This document shows positions 15,018-24,530 of a stretch of 64,000 bases of DNA, piece by piece. Within the stretch, counting starts at the first letter, position 1. Each line of letters begins with the position of its first letter. The notes beneath the pieces are model-generated. The model had not been told where the DNA came from. It searched no databases and worked only from the letters and a program-made list of their open reading frames with translations. Source of the DNA: Qiania dongpingensis. GTDB lineage: Bacteria > Bacillota > Clostridia > Lachnospirales > Lachnospiraceae. The stretch covers positions 496,001 through 560,000 of the forward strand of contig NZ_CP060634.1 of the NCBI RefSeq assembly GCF_014337195.1, in the 5' to 3' direction. The position numbers and the translations under genes are program-made.

Positions 15018-16421
15018 TTATCTTTCTATCTTTACTACAGGAAGGCGGACCGTAAACGTGGTCCCCACGTCAACCTGGCTGTCCAGCTGGATGCTTCCTC
15101 CGTAATAATTGACAATATGCTTGACGATGGAAAGGCCCAGTCCGGTGCCCCCCATTTTCTTGCTTCTTCCTTTATCCACCCGGTAGAACCGCTCAAAAAC
15201 CCGTCTTTGTGCTTCTTTCGGGATTCCCACACCGGTATCGCTGACGGTCAGGACCATGTCCTTTTTATCGGAGGTGACTGTCAGACGGACAATACCTTCC
15301 GGCTTATTATATTTAATCGCATTTACCAGCAGATTATTTAAGAGTTCCCGTATCTGCTGTACATTTGCCGCAATAGTCAGCGGTTTACATTCTGTGATCA
15401 CTTTCACTCCATAGTCACAGGCCATGGGGCCAAGAGATGCAAGCATTTCCTCCACCAGCGGATATATCTGCAAATCTGCCATTTCCACTTCCACATCCTT
15501 TGTTTCCAGCCTGGAAATCATAAGAATATCATTTATCAGATTGGTCATATGGTCGGCTTCCTTTTCTATCCTGGACAGGAAATCCTGCTGGACCTCTTCC
15601 TTCGTCACCAATCCGCTTTCCAAAAGCTCCGTATATCCCTTAATAGAAGTGATTGGCGTCTTCAGTTCATGCGACGCGTTGGAAAAAAACTCCTGTCGGA
15701 TAATCCTCTCCAATTCCAGCTTTTTCACATAGGTGCCGATTTCCGCTGACATCTGATTCATCGCGTCTATGATGACATTCAGCTCTTCATACTGATAGTG
15801 CTTCATAAAAATCTCAGGCTCGCCTTTATCTACTTTACGCAGCTCTCCCGCAATCTCATTCAACGGTGTCGTTACAGAACGGGCAAATCGTTCTGCCAAA
15901 AAGAAAGATGCCACCAGAGCGACCACTACTCCAAAAAATACGGCCGGAATCAAAATCTTCAGATACATGAAAAGTCCCTCATAGGGCACGGCAAGCCGCA
16001 GGACATATCCGCCGTTTCCCGACAGGATTGCCGCGTACAGCATTTCCTTATGAAGGGTTTTGGAATAACGCTTCGTATATCCGCGGCCATTTTCAATGGC
16101 CTCTTTTACCTCTTTCCTGTCCAGATGATTTTCCAGCTGCTCCATATCTGTAACGCCATTGTCCGCCAGCACAGTCCCATCTATAGAAAGAATCGTGGCC
16201 CGGCTGTCCTGATTGCCGTCTATGGCGCAGATATCCGTTATCTGCTTTGCCACGTCCTCATTGTAATTTATCGCATAGTCCATCATATGCAGGGTATCTA
16301 AAAGTTTATCCTCCGTCTGTTTCAAGCTTTCACTGCTCATCACCAGACAAAAGACCGTGCTGCTGACGACCAGCGCCAGTAAGATCATCCACACAAACTT
16401 TTTAAAAATGGCTTTCTTCAA
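15018..16421 (-). CDS. phoR: Phosphate sensor histidine kinase
   Basis: A 467-aa membrane kinase. It has an N-terminal membrane helix, an extracellular sensor region (about 35-150), a second membrane helix (about 155-175), a HAMP segment, the HisKA block SHELKTPITSIKGYTELL, and a HATPase domain with N, G1 and G2 boxes (NNLLVNAIKYN, DTGVGIP, GGTGLGLSIV). It autophosphorylates and passes phosphate to the response regulator encoded immediately upstream, which it overlaps by four bases. The neighbouring pst and phoU genes identify it as the phosphate-starvation sensor. It is the last gene of the minus-strand Pho block. Confidence 0.92.
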   Translation of the reverse strand: MKKAIFKKFVWMILLALVVSSTVFCLVMSSESLKQTEDKLLDTLHMMDYAINYNEDVAKQITDICAIDGNQDSRATILSIDGTVLADNGVTDMEQLENHLDRKEVKEAIENGRGYTKRYSKTLHKEMLYAAILSGNGGYVLRLAVPYEGLFMYLKILIPAVFFGVVVALVASFFLAERFARSVTTPLNEIAGELRKVDKGEPEIFMKHYQYEELNVIIDAMNQMSAEIGTYVKKLELERIIRQEFFSNASHELKTPITSIKGYTELLESGLVTKEEVQQDFLSRIEKEADHMTNLINDILMISRLETKDVEVEMADLQIYPLVEEMLASLGPMACDYGVKVITECKPLTIAANVQQIRELLNNLLVNAIKYNKPEGIVRLTVTSDKKDMVLTVSDTGVGIPKEAQRRVFERFYRVDKGRSKKMGGTGLGLSIVKHIVNYYGGSIQLDSQVDVGTTFTVRLPVVKIER

Positions 16422-17116
16422 TCTTCCTTCTCCTGACTGTAAAAACGGTATCCCACACCTCTGACCGTCCGGATCATCTCCGTCCCGCCTTCTCCCAACT
16501 TCTGCCGCAGACTTCGGACATGCATATCCAGAGTCCGGGATTCTCCTTCATATTCGTATCCCCAAATTTGATTCAAAATCTGTTCCCTCGTCACAACCCT
16601 CGTCTTATTCTCCGCCAGATATTTGAGGAGCTCATACTCTTTTAACGTAAGGTGCAGCATCTCCCCATTTAGAAATACCTCCCTCGTATCCGGGCATATA
16701 AGAAGGCTTCCTTCCTCTAGACGTCCTGCGGCCTGCGGCCCTTTTCCACTTTCCCGGCGCAGCTGAGAGCGCACCCTGGCGGCCAGCTCCAGGACACTGA
16801 ACGGCTTTGTCATATAGTCGTCCGCTCCTCTGTCCAGACCTATGACCTTGTCAAATTCTTTATCCTTCGCTGTCAGGACGATAATGGGCACGCCTCCAAT
16901 CTGAGGATCCTTCCGGATTTCTTCAATAGCCTCCAGGCCGTCCATACCTGGGAGCATCAAGTCAAAAATCGCCAAGGACGGCCTGTCTTTTACGATACTG
17001 CCAAGGGCTGGCTCTGCCGCCTCAAACGCTTCCACCCGATAGCCATAACTGACCAAAGCCGCTCTTATCAGCTCTCTGATATTTTCATCGTCTTCAATGA
17101 CGTAAATTAACTCCAT
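16418..17116 (-). CDS. phoP: Phosphate response regulator (OmpR family)
   Basis: A 232-aa response regulator. The receiver domain contains the acidic pair EDDEN near the N-terminus, the phospho-acceptor Asp in AIFDLMLPG and the Lys in VLTAKD. A winged-helix OmpR domain follows (LTLKEYELLKYLAENKTRVVTREQILNQIWGYEYEGESRTLDMHVRSLRQKL). It activates the pst genes under phosphate limitation. I start at the ATG at 17116, which has an AGGAGG 12 bases upstream; the frame is open to 17155. The gene overlaps phoR by four bases. A weak Pho-box-like repeat lies upstream, suggesting autoregulation. Confidence 0.93.
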   Translation of the reverse strand: MELIYVIEDDENIRELIRAALVSYGYRVEAFEAAEPALGSIVKDRPSLAIFDLMLPGMDGLEAIEEIRKDPQIGGVPIIVLTAKDKEFDKVIGLDRGADDYMTKPFSVLELAARVRSQLRRESGKGPQAAGRLEEGSLLICPDTREVFLNGEMLHLTLKEYELLKYLAENKTRVVTREQILNQIWGYEYEGESRTLDMHVRSLRQKLGEGGTEMIRTVRGVGYRFYSQEKED

Positions 17117-17181
17117 ATGTGATTCTTTCCTCCTGATTTTCAGTCCCGCCGGCATCTTTTAATCCTGCCTGTTCGCACATT

Positions 17182-17208
17182 AGGGTGAACAGGAAACCTG
17201 CTCACCCT
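17182..17208. terminator. Hairpin between pstS and phoP
   Basis: A 12-bp stem (AGGGTGAACAGG with CCTGCTCACCCT, one G-T pair in RNA) and a three-base loop. No T-run follows, so it may stabilise or attenuate the pstS transcript rather than end it. Confidence 0.5.
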
Positions 17209-17212
17209 TTAG

Positions 17213-17239
17213 TGTAAATCATTTTCAGATTCTTGTAAA
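17213..17239 (-). promoter_or_regulatory. Weak Pho box upstream of phoP
   Basis: On the minus strand TTTACA, CTGAAA and TTACAC follow one another at 11-base steps, matching the spacing of PhoP direct repeats but with a poor middle copy. Confidence 0.4.
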
Positions 17240-17282
17240 CGATATCCCGTTTCTTTCCCTTATCCTTGATGAATCAACCCAA

Positions 17283-18212
17283 TCAGTCGGGAAGAATCAG
17301 TCCCACTGACTGAATCACTTCTTTGCCTGCATCTGAGTTTATGTAGGCAAACCACGCCTGGACCAGTTCACTCTGCTCAGAAATCTCACCCTTTGTCGCC
17401 ATAACGAAAGGACGGCTCAGGATATAGCTTCCTGCCTTGATATTCTCTTCCGTAGGCTCTACGCCGTCCAAAGACACGGCTTTTACAGTATCATCCACCA
17501 CATCCAGAGATACGTATCCAATCGCTCCGGGAGTCGCAGCCACTCTGGCCATAACAGCGCCTGTATTGTCAAGTTCTGAAGCATACTGGCATTTGTCTTC
17601 CAGCTTTAAGATTTCCTCAAAAGCTCCTCTTGTACCGGAACCAGCCTCTCTTCCGATCACGATGATAGGCATATCACTTCCGCCCAGGTCCTTCCAGTTT
17701 GTCACTGTCCCATCATATATCTGGATAAGCTGTTCTTTTGTCAGGTCGGTTACCGCATTCTCCGGGTCGACTACCATGGCGATCCCGTCTATTGCCACGA
17801 TATTCTCTATTACTCCGTTTGCCTTTTCTTCCTCTTTGAGTGCTCTGGACGAATTTCCAATATCAACAGTACCAGCCGTCACAGCTTCAACACCAGCTCC
17901 GGAACCAACGAATTCAGAATTCACCGTCACACTCTTATTTTCATCCATGAACGCCTCGCCTAAAGCGGTCACAAGCTTCTCCATGGAAGTAGAACCGCTC
18001 AGGGAGATAGAACCGCTCAGATTGGACGCTGCTACCGTTGTCTCCTTTTTCGTGGTCGTTTCTTCTTTTGAGGTCGTCTCAGCAGTCTTAGTCGTCTCGG
18101 CAGTCTTAGTCGTATCCGCCGCTTTCGTAGTCTCTTCCTTTCCACTTCCACATGCTGCCAAAGACAGCAGCATCATACCTGCCATAACAGCAGCAAAAAT
18201 TTTCTTTCTCAT
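17283..18212 (-). CDS. pstS: Phosphate ABC transporter, substrate-binding lipoprotein
   Basis: A 309-aa lipoprotein. The signal peptide ends in LLSLAACGSG, giving a lipidated Cys near residue 21. A long low-complexity linker rich in Thr, Lys and Glu (KTAETTKTAETTSKEETTTKKE) follows, then the phosphate-binding domain beginning GSISLSGSTSMEKLV. The GSGAGVEAV and GREAGSGTRGAFEE loops are the phosphate-contacting signatures. It captures phosphate outside the cell for PstCAB. The gene lies between phoU and phoP rather than before pstC as is usual, but has its own Pho box. AAGGAG precedes the ATG at 18212. Confidence 0.95.
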   Translation of the reverse strand: MRKKIFAAVMAGMMLLSLAACGSGKEETTKAADTTKTAETTKTAETTSKEETTTKKETTVAASNLSGSISLSGSTSMEKLVTALGEAFMDENKSVTVNSEFVGSGAGVEAVTAGTVDIGNSSRALKEEEKANGVIENIVAIDGIAMVVDPENAVTDLTKEQLIQIYDGTVTNWKDLGGSDMPIIVIGREAGSGTRGAFEEILKLEDKCQYASELDNTGAVMARVAATPGAIGYVSLDVVDDTVKAVSLDGVEPTEENIKAGSYILSRPFVMATKGEISEQSELVQAWFAYINSDAGKEVIQSVGLILPD

Positions 18213-18321
18213 CTTCAATACTCTCCTTTTTCTTCTTTGTCATTCCTTTTTCTTTCCTCTTGGAACAACCACAGTTTAACACCGCTTCTCCATATGGACT
18301 ATCACGGTTTTCCGTATTTTC

Positions 18322-18338
18322 CGTAAAGTTTCTGTAAA
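18322..18338 (-). promoter_or_regulatory. Pho box of pstS
   Basis: TTTACAGAAACTTTACG: two TTTAC(A/G) repeats with 11-base spacing. Exactly the same 17 bases occur upstream of pstC. Confidence 0.75.
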
Positions 18339-18358
18339 CAAGTCTGTGTTTTTGGCAA

Positions 18359-19024
18359 TCACAAAAGCCGGATGTTCTGCACCGTTCCCGTCTCGTTGAA
18401 TTCTGTCCACTCACAGATATTCACCGCATGGTCCGCAATCCTCTCCAGATATTTTGCGATCATCAGGATATCGACGCAGTCGTCCACCGGTTCCCTTTTC
18501 TCCTGAAGGAGCTTTGAAATCTCCTCTTTCACTTCATTAAACAAGTCATCTACTTCATCATCCGCGTCGATGACCTGATATGCCAGCTCTGTATTCCGTG
18601 TGGTATACGCACGTATGCCGTTTTTCATCATCAGCTTGGCCTTCGAGGCCATCTCGACGATATGCCCCACGTTTTCCATCACATTGGCATCGCTGATCCG
18701 TAAGACCAGTTCCGCGATATCCTGTGCATGATCGCCTATCCGCTCCAAATCTGTCACGATCTTCAAAGCAGAAGATACCATACGCAGATCCCGGGCTACC
18801 ACAGGCTGCTGGTGTAGCATCAAGGACAGGCAGCGCGCTTCTATGGAACGCTGCATATCGTCTACGGCCCGGTCCCCCTGAACAATTTCTCTGGCCAGCT
18901 CCACATTTCTTTTTTCAAAAGAAGCAAGGGATTTTTCAATGTTGTTTTCCACCATATCGGCCATTTCTTCCAAGGCCTCATCCAATGCTTCCAATTCCAG
19001 CTGAAAGTTTACTCTCGTCGTCAC
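18359..19024 (-). CDS. phoU: Phosphate-specific transport regulator PhoU
   Basis: A 221-aa all-helical protein of the normal PhoU length. The two repeats each carry an acidic metal-binding signature (DRAVDDMQ near 50 and DADDEVDDLFNEV near 150), and ERIGDHAQDIAE and ERIADHAVNICE match the helix-4 motif of each repeat. It passes the state of the Pst transporter to PhoR. The start is GTG, with AGGAGGG six bases upstream. It lies downstream of pstB in the pstCAB-phoU operon. Confidence 0.95.
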   Translation of the reverse strand: MTTRVNFQLELEALDEALEEMADMVENNIEKSLASFEKRNVELAREIVQGDRAVDDMQRSIEARCLSLMLHQQPVVARDLRMVSSALKIVTDLERIGDHAQDIAELVLRISDANVMENVGHIVEMASKAKLMMKNGIRAYTTRNTELAYQVIDADDEVDDLFNEVKEEISKLLQEKREPVDDCVDILMIAKYLERIADHAVNICEWTEFNETGTVQNIRLL

Positions 19025-19069
19025 ATTAAACCCTCCTGTTTGTTTAAAATACCCTTTCCGTCCGGCTTA

Positions 19070-19828
19070 TCACCCAAACCGTCCGGTGATATAATCTTCC
19101 GTTCTTTTATCCTTTGGCCTTGCAAATATCTCATCCGTCGTATTGAATTCCACCATCTCGCCTACTAAAAAGAATGCGGTGTAGTCGGAAATACGGGCCG
19201 CCTGCTGCATATTATGAGTAACGATGACTACCGTATATTCAGATTTGAGCTCCGCCATTAAATCTTCAATCTTCAGCGTGGAGATAGGATCCAGAGCCGA
19301 GGTCGGCTCATCCATCAGCAGGACCTCCGGTTCCACCGCCAGCGCCCTTGCTATGCACAGTCTCTGCTGCTGGCCGCCGGAAAGGCCCAGAGCCGACTTT
19401 TTCATCCGGTCCTTCACCTCATCAAATATGGCCGCCGATCGGAGACTCTTTTCTACGATTTCATCCAACTGTGCTTTGTGTTTGATTCCATGAATCCTGG
19501 GGCCATATGCCACATTGTCATAAATGCTCATGGGAAAGGGATTCGGCTGCTGAAATACCATGCCGATCTTCTTCCGCAGCAGAGTAGTATCCACCCCCTG
19601 ACCGTATATATCCTCTCCGTCCAGGGTCACCGTGCCCTCGATGCGGACGCCGGGTATCAAGTCGTTCATACGGTTCAGTGTCTTTAAAAAAGTGGATTTC
19701 CCGCAGCCTGAAGGTCCGATGAAAGCGGTCACCGCTTTTTCTTTGATATTCATATTCACTGTTTTCAGCGCATGGTTCTCGCCATAATATAAATTTAGAT
19801 CCTTTGTGATAATCTTATTTGCCAGCAT
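19070..19828 (-). CDS. pstB: Phosphate ABC transporter, ATP-binding protein
   Basis: A 252-aa ABC ATPase of the usual PstB length. Walker A is GPSGCGKST, the Q-loop is [21 protein letters not shown] (a PstB-type sequence), the signature is [15 protein letters not shown] and Walker B is [13 protein letters not shown]. It powers phosphate import through PstC and PstA. It lies between pstA and phoU in the same operon, with AGGAGG before the ATG. Confidence 0.97.
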   Translation of the reverse strand: MLANKIITKDLNLYYGENHALKTVNMNIKEKAVTAFIGPSGCGKSTFLKTLNRMNDLIPGVRIEGTVTLDGEDIYGQGVDTTLLRKKIGMVFQQPNPFPMSIYDNVAYGPRIHGIKHKAQLDEIVEKSLRSAAIFDEVKDRMKKSALGLSGGQQQRLCIARALAVEPEVLLMDEPTSALDPISTLKIEDLMAELKSEYTVVIVTHNMQQAARISDYTAFFLVGEMVEFNTTDEIFARPKDKRTEDYITGRFG

Positions 19829-19849
19829 ATATATCCTCCTGTGATCGGC

Positions 19850-20776
19850 CTATTTAGACGCTTTCGTTTTTACCCTCTTCCGTTTCACCCGGCGTTCATC
19901 CAGTCTCGTCACATCGAAGCGCTTCGTCAAAAATTTGGTCAGGCAGTTGATTCCCAATACGATGATCAGCAAAACCAAAGCAATCCCGAAAGCGTCGTCG
20001 TATTTCGCGTTGGTCATTCTAAGATACATCTGGATGGTAAGGGTCCCTCCGGACTCCAGTATCTTATGAAAGGCGCCGAAAAGGGATTTGGGCAGAATAT
20101 AGCCGCTTCCCGCGGTAAAAATAAGGGCTGCCGACTCTCCGACAATGCGCCCGATGGCAAGTATCACGCCAGTGATAATTCCCGGCATGGCAGACGGCAG
20201 GAGAATCGTGCGTATCATATACCACTTCGTAGCTCCGATTCCCAAAGCTCCGCTTCTGTAGTTGTCCGGCACGGTCCGCAGAGCCTCCTGAGTATTCCTC
20301 GTGATCAGGGGAAGGATGAGCAGAGTCAAGGTCAGCGCTCCGGTCAATATGGAAAATCCAAGATGAAGTGTTGTTCCAAAAAACACCATGCCGAACATAC
20401 CAAAGATGATGGAAGGAATTCCGGACAACGTCTCCGTCGTAAATTCAATCATCCGGACAAGCTTTCCCGGCTTTGCATATTCATTCAGATAGATTGCGGC
20501 CCCAATGCCGAGAGGCGTCGCGATCAACAGGGTTATGACAATGATATACAGCGTATTCAGCAGATTCCCCGCAATACCGAAGGTATTGTTCTTGCTGCTC
20601 TGCACCGTGGTCAGAAATGTCCAGTTGACGGATCTCACGCCTCTCACGACCACATATCCCACGATTCCTGCCACCAGGCAGATTGCCAGTGCCGCGCACA
20701 AATAAATGAGAGCTGTGAGTATCCCGTCCGACAATCGTCTGCGCTTCGTATATAAACTAACGGCATTTGTCCGCAT
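19850..20776 (-). CDS. pstA: Phosphate ABC transporter permease PstA
   Basis: A 308-aa permease with six predicted membrane helices. The EAA-type cytoplasmic loop is visible (EALRTVPDNYRSGALGIGATKWYMIRTILLPSAMPGIITG). The GIPSIIFGMFG motif is typical of PstA/PstC. It pairs with PstC to form the phosphate channel. The start overlaps the end of pstC by 20 bases, so translation is coupled. The C-terminus is basic and cytoplasmic. Confidence 0.95.
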   Translation of the reverse strand: MRTNAVSLYTKRRRLSDGILTALIYLCAALAICLVAGIVGYVVVRGVRSVNWTFLTTVQSSKNNTFGIAGNLLNTLYIIVITLLIATPLGIGAAIYLNEYAKPGKLVRMIEFTTETLSGIPSIIFGMFGMVFFGTTLHLGFSILTGALTLTLLILPLITRNTQEALRTVPDNYRSGALGIGATKWYMIRTILLPSAMPGIITGVILAIGRIVGESAALIFTAGSGYILPKSLFGAFHKILESGGTLTIQMYLRMTNAKYDDAFGIALVLLIIVLGINCLTKFLTKRFDVTRLDERRVKRKRVKTKASK

Positions 20777-21701
20777 CCTTTGCTCCTTTCTTCATTATCC
20801 GGTTTAACACCAGATTGATGATCATGATAAAGACAAACAGCACAAGTCCGATGGTAAACAGTACTTCTTTATGTAATCCCTGGGAGTAAGCCATTTCACT
20901 GACCATTGCCGTCGTCAGGAACCGGACCGAGCTGAACGGAAGCGGGAAGTTGACTGAGTTTCCGGCCACCATACAGATTGCCATGGCTTCTCCTATGGCG
21001 CGCCCCACGCCCAGCACGATGGCTGTCACAATGCCGGATTTTGCCGACGGTAGGATGACACGAAAGATCGTCTGGATCCGTGTAGCGCCCAGGGCCAGTG
21101 AAGTCATTTTATAATCTCTCGGTACGGCGCGGATGGCAGATTCACTGATATTGATGACTGTGGGAAGAATCATAACAGCCAGAACAAGGACCGCACAGAG
21201 CAGATTTGCTCCTCCCGTCCATTGATGCGTGGAGGAACCTTTGAAAACCCACATTTCCAGCTTATACATGAGAGGGTTCAGGATCAAAAGCCCGACAAGC
21301 CCATATACCACGGAAGGAATCCCCGCAAGAAGCTCTACCGCGGGCCTGACCATCCTCGCCAGCTTCGGCGGAGCCACCTCCGCCATGAATACTGCAGTCA
21401 GAACACCGATGGGGACTCCTATGAGGACTGCCATTCCTGTCCCGATAACAGATGTCAGAATGATATACAGGATACCAAAGCTCGGTTCCGCACTTGTAGG
21501 ACTCCAGACTGTCCCAAATAAAATCTCCAGGATGCCGACTTTGTGAAGTGCCGGCGTCCCTTTTGCAATCATATACACCGTGATGACGATAACAGCGGCC
21601 ACTGCGAAAAAACCACAGGCAAGAAACAGGATTCCCGCAATCTTTTCCGCCGTATTCTTGGCTTTGCTGTTTCCCACAATGCTGAATGTCGATTGATCCA
21701 T
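20757..21701 (-). CDS. pstC: Phosphate ABC transporter permease PstC
   Basis: A 314-aa permease with six membrane helices. The EAA loop is ESAIRAVPRDYKMTSLALGATRIQTIFRVILPSAKSGIVTA and the GIPSVVYGLVGL motif matches PstC. It is the first gene of pstC-pstA-pstB-phoU, driven by a promoter region carrying three TTTACA-like repeats. The N-terminus is cytoplasmic. It works with PstS encoded 3 kb downstream. Confidence 0.95.
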   Translation of the reverse strand: MDQSTFSIVGNSKAKNTAEKIAGILFLACGFFAVAAVIVITVYMIAKGTPALHKVGILEILFGTVWSPTSAEPSFGILYIILTSVIGTGMAVLIGVPIGVLTAVFMAEVAPPKLARMVRPAVELLAGIPSVVYGLVGLLILNPLMYKLEMWVFKGSSTHQWTGGANLLCAVLVLAVMILPTVINISESAIRAVPRDYKMTSLALGATRIQTIFRVILPSAKSGIVTAIVLGVGRAIGEAMAICMVAGNSVNFPLPFSSVRFLTTAMVSEMAYSQGLHKEVLFTIGLVLFVFIMIINLVLNRIMKKGAKDADKCR

Positions 21702-21782
21702 AACTATTCCCTCTTTTTTCTTTTCTCACTTCGCTTCTCCATAGAAAATATCATTTTTTTCTTTCAGCCAACACCACTGTAC

Positions 21783-21810
21783 TGTATAAACTGCGTAAAG
21801 TTTCTGTAAA
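21783..21810 (-). promoter_or_regulatory. Pho box of the pstCAB-phoU operon
   Basis: On the minus strand TTTACA, TTTACG and TATACA follow at 11-base steps. The first 17 bases are identical to the pstS Pho box. Confidence 0.78.
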
Positions 21811-21815
21811 TCGCC

Positions 21816-21859
21816 AAAAGCGCCTGTCTCCGACGGGCAGCCGGAAACAGGCGCTTTTT
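21816..21859 (-). terminator. Terminator of the carboxypeptidase gene
   Basis: A stem AGCGCCTGT/ACAGGCGCT with a loop of about 19 bases and T-runs on both strands. It separates dacF from the pst operon promoter. Confidence 0.75.
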
Positions 21860-21884
21860 CTTTTCTTCTTTTTGATTCATGTCA

Positions 21885-23354
21885 TTACATCAGCAAGGAC
21901 TGCCACATCCAGCCCAGATAATCTCCGAAACCGGCTGCTTCCACAGACTCTGCAGCCAGGATATCCACAGTTCCCAGAGTCTTGCCGCCCAGCATATAGG
22001 TGAGACTGCCCACTATATCCCCTTCCTGGACCGGCGCCTCCAGCTTTTCCGGGATGGATATCTGACGCTCTATGGCGCTGAAATCCTCTCCGTTCGTGCT
22101 GAGATAAGAAAACTCTCCGCCGTAGCGAAGGGATACCTCCGGTACAACTCCCATCGCTACCGGAAGCTTCGGAAGCTCCTCCCGGTTTTCATCCGAATCT
22201 GTGTAAAGCTTGCAGCCCGCAAACCCATAGTTTAACAGGCTGGCCGCTTCACTGAACCGTACTTTAAAATCCGGTGCAGCCATAATGACCGCAATCAGTT
22301 CCACCCCATCCTTTTTGGCCGTAGCCGACAGGCAGTATTTCGCCAGGCTGGTGCTCCCCGTCTTTAAGCCGGTGACCGTGAATGAATTGCTCATTTTCAA
22401 TAGTTTATTGGTATTAGACAAGCAAAATTCACTGGTGCCCTTGTTCGTCACATGTGTGATATTTTCCATCCAGATCGTGCTGTAATTTTCAATCTCCGGA
22501 TATTTTGTGATGAGCTCCCGGCTCATGAGAGCCACATCTCTGGCAGAAGTCAAATGGGTGCCCGAATCCGTCAGACCGCAGCAGTCCTCAAAATTTGTAC
22601 TCTCCATGCCGAGTGATTTCGCTCTTTCATTCATCTGGCGGACAAATTCGGACTCGCTTCCGGCTATGTACTCTGCCATGGTCACAGCCGCATCATTCCC
22701 CGACGCGATCACGATACATTTTATGAGCGTCTCCACAGTCTGAACTTCTCCTTCTTCCAGAAACACCTGAGAACCGCCCATGGATTTGGCATATGCGCTG
22801 GTGGCGACTTGATCATCCAGGGAAATCCTGCCGTCCCTTATGGCATCAAAGATCAAAATCAGCGTCATGATCTTCGTAATACTAGCGGGGCGCAGGGCCT
22901 CATCCGGATTTTTTTCATAGATCACGGTTCCTGTGGAGGCTTCTATCAAAATAGCGGCCTGAGCGGTTATTCCCAGGTCCGCCTGAACTCCGCTTCCCTG
23001 GGATGAGGTATTTTCCCCCTGGCTTTCTTCCGCTCCCTGGACGCTGCTCTCTGGCTGAGCGGCGCTCTCTCCAGTTTCCTCTGTCCCGGATGTTTCTGCC
23101 GAAGCCGGCAGTGCCTTTCCGGATGTTTCTACTGCCTCTCCCGGCACATCCTCCTGTTGACTCTGTCCTTCTTCCGGCTGTCCGGAGACTGGCTTCTCTG
23201 CTGCTCCGGAACTGCCTCCGGCTTCTACGGATTCCATTATCTCCGGAATCACAGATGGCTGTCCTTCATCGGACGCGAACACGGGCATACAAAGTGATAC
23301 CATCATGCAAAGCGACAGACAAAGGGCAGCCGTCATTCGATACAATCTTTTCAT
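21885..23354 (-). CDS. D-alanyl-D-alanine carboxypeptidase (PBP5-like)
   Basis: A 489-aa exported low-molecular-weight penicillin-binding protein of the DacA/DacF type. A signal peptide (residues 1-28, ending VFA-SD) is followed by an unusual 100-residue linker rich in Ser, Glu, Gly and Pro. The catalytic domain has SxxK in PASITKIM, SGN in ASGNDAAVT and KTGS in LKTGSTSLAKY. A C-terminal beta domain and a final hydrophobic helix (GDYLGWMWQSLLM) that may attach it to the membrane complete it. It trims the terminal D-Ala of peptidoglycan stems. The long linker distinguishes it from typical family members. Confidence 0.93.
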   Translation of the reverse strand: MKRLYRMTAALCLSLCMMVSLCMPVFASDEGQPSVIPEIMESVEAGGSSGAAEKPVSGQPEEGQSQQEDVPGEAVETSGKALPASAETSGTEETGESAAQPESSVQGAEESQGENTSSQGSGVQADLGITAQAAILIEASTGTVIYEKNPDEALRPASITKIMTLILIFDAIRDGRISLDDQVATSAYAKSMGGSQVFLEEGEVQTVETLIKCIVIASGNDAAVTMAEYIAGSESEFVRQMNERAKSLGMESTNFEDCCGLTDSGTHLTSARDVALMSRELITKYPEIENYSTIWMENITHVTNKGTSEFCLSNTNKLLKMSNSFTVTGLKTGSTSLAKYCLSATAKKDGVELIAVIMAAPDFKVRFSEAASLLNYGFAGCKLYTDSDENREELPKLPVAMGVVPEVSLRYGGEFSYLSTNGEDFSAIERQISIPEKLEAPVQEGDIVGSLTYMLGGKTLGTVDILAAESVEAAGFGDYLGWMWQSLLM

Positions 23355-23409
23355 AAAACCGACTCCAGGGTCTTATCATTACTTCTATTCTATTGTCTCC
23401 GGCAAGATT

Positions 23410-24450
23410 CTATGACAACCCTGATCCGGCCTTTTCCTCATATCCATTGGGATTGTTTTTCTGCCATCTAAAGGAATCTCTGCACATATCCTCCAGATTC
23501 TTTTCCGCATGCCAGTGAAGAATCTGTTCCGCCTTAGATGCGTCTGCATAACATTCCGCTATATCGCCTGCCCGGCGTTCCACAATGTCATAAGGGATCT
23601 TCACTCCATTGACTTTTTCAAACGCCTTCACGATATCCAGGACACTATATCCAATCCCGGTTCCCAGATTGACCGTCTCAACTCCCTTATGCCCTCCGGC
23701 ATAGTCCAAAGCCGCCACATGCCCCTTCGCCAGATCGACCACATGAATATAATCCCGGACTCCTGTCCCGTCGGGCGTCGGATAATCATCTCCGAATATC
23801 CTCAGGCGCGGCAGCCTTCCCACCGCTACCTGAGAAATATACGGCATCAGGTTATTGGGAATCCCGTTGGGATTTTCCCCTATCCTTCCGCTTTCATGGG
23901 CTCCTATGGGATTGAAATACCGCAGGAGCACCACCGACAATTCCTCATCCGCTCTGGCCGCATCCCTGAGGATCTGTTCAATAAAGACCTTCGTCCACCC
24001 GTAAGGATTGGTGCAGCTCCTGCCCACCGGCATTTCTTCTGTCAAAGGTACTTTTTCCGGCGTCCCGTATACCGTGGCCGAAGAGCTGAAGACAATCTGC
24101 CTGCATCCATATTTTTTCATCAGCCTGAGCAGCGTAAGGGTGCTGTCCAGATTATTCCGGTAATATTCCAACGGCTTCTCTACGGATTCTCCCACCGCCT
24201 TAAGACCTGCAAAATGAATCACAGCTTCAATCCGGTGCTCTTTGAATATTTGTTCCATCGCTGCCTCATCCGCTGCATCCACGTTATAGACCGGGAATTC
24301 TGCGCCGGCAAGCTCTTCCGCACGCTTCACCGCCCCCGGACAGCTGTTGACAAAATTATCCGCGATCACGACCTGACGGCCGCTTTCCGCCACTTCGATG
24401 GCCGTATGAGTTCCAATATAACCGGCGCCTCCGGTCAGCAATATTTCCAT
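23410..24450 (-). CDS. galE: UDP-glucose 4-epimerase
   Basis: A 346-aa short-chain dehydrogenase-type epimerase, normal length for GalE. It has the NAD-binding GGAGYIGTHTAIE at the N-terminus, the catalytic Ser in FSSSATVYG and the YGWTK (YxxxK) motif. It interconverts UDP-glucose and UDP-galactose for glycan synthesis. The ATG at 24450 follows AGGAGG by six bases; the frame is open to 24477. It lies downstream of the riboswitch RNA, but a strong terminator separates the two. Confidence 0.95.
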   Translation of the reverse strand: MEILLTGGAGYIGTHTAIEVAESGRQVVIADNFVNSCPGAVKRAEELAGAEFPVYNVDAADEAAMEQIFKEHRIEAVIHFAGLKAVGESVEKPLEYYRNNLDSTLTLLRLMKKYGCRQIVFSSSATVYGTPEKVPLTEEMPVGRSCTNPYGWTKVFIEQILRDAARADEELSVVLLRYFNPIGAHESGRIGENPNGIPNNLMPYISQVAVGRLPRLRIFGDDYPTPDGTGVRDYIHVVDLAKGHVAALDYAGGHKGVETVNLGTGIGYSVLDIVKAFEKVNGVKIPYDIVERRAGDIAECYADASKAEQILHWHAEKNLEDMCRDSFRWQKNNPNGYEEKAGSGLS

Positions 24451-24504
24451 TTTTCTCCTCCTGTTTTTTGGTGTCACTATAAAATTTTCTCTTTAATACA
24501 AATA

Positions 24505-24530
24505 TAAAAAGGCGTACCAGACGGTACGCC
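24505..24530 (-). terminator. Terminator of the riboswitch transcript
   Basis: GGCGTACC and its complement with a four-base loop and TTTTTATA on the minus strand. It ends the RNA that begins with the cobalamin riboswitch, before galE. Confidence 0.85.

Noticed and set aside
19841..20755. A 304-codon open frame opposite pstA
   Set aside because: It mirrors the pstA gene; composition is His/Arg/Gln-rich as expected for an antisense frame.
23509..24507. A 332-codon open frame opposite galE
   Set aside because: It is an antisense shadow of galE.
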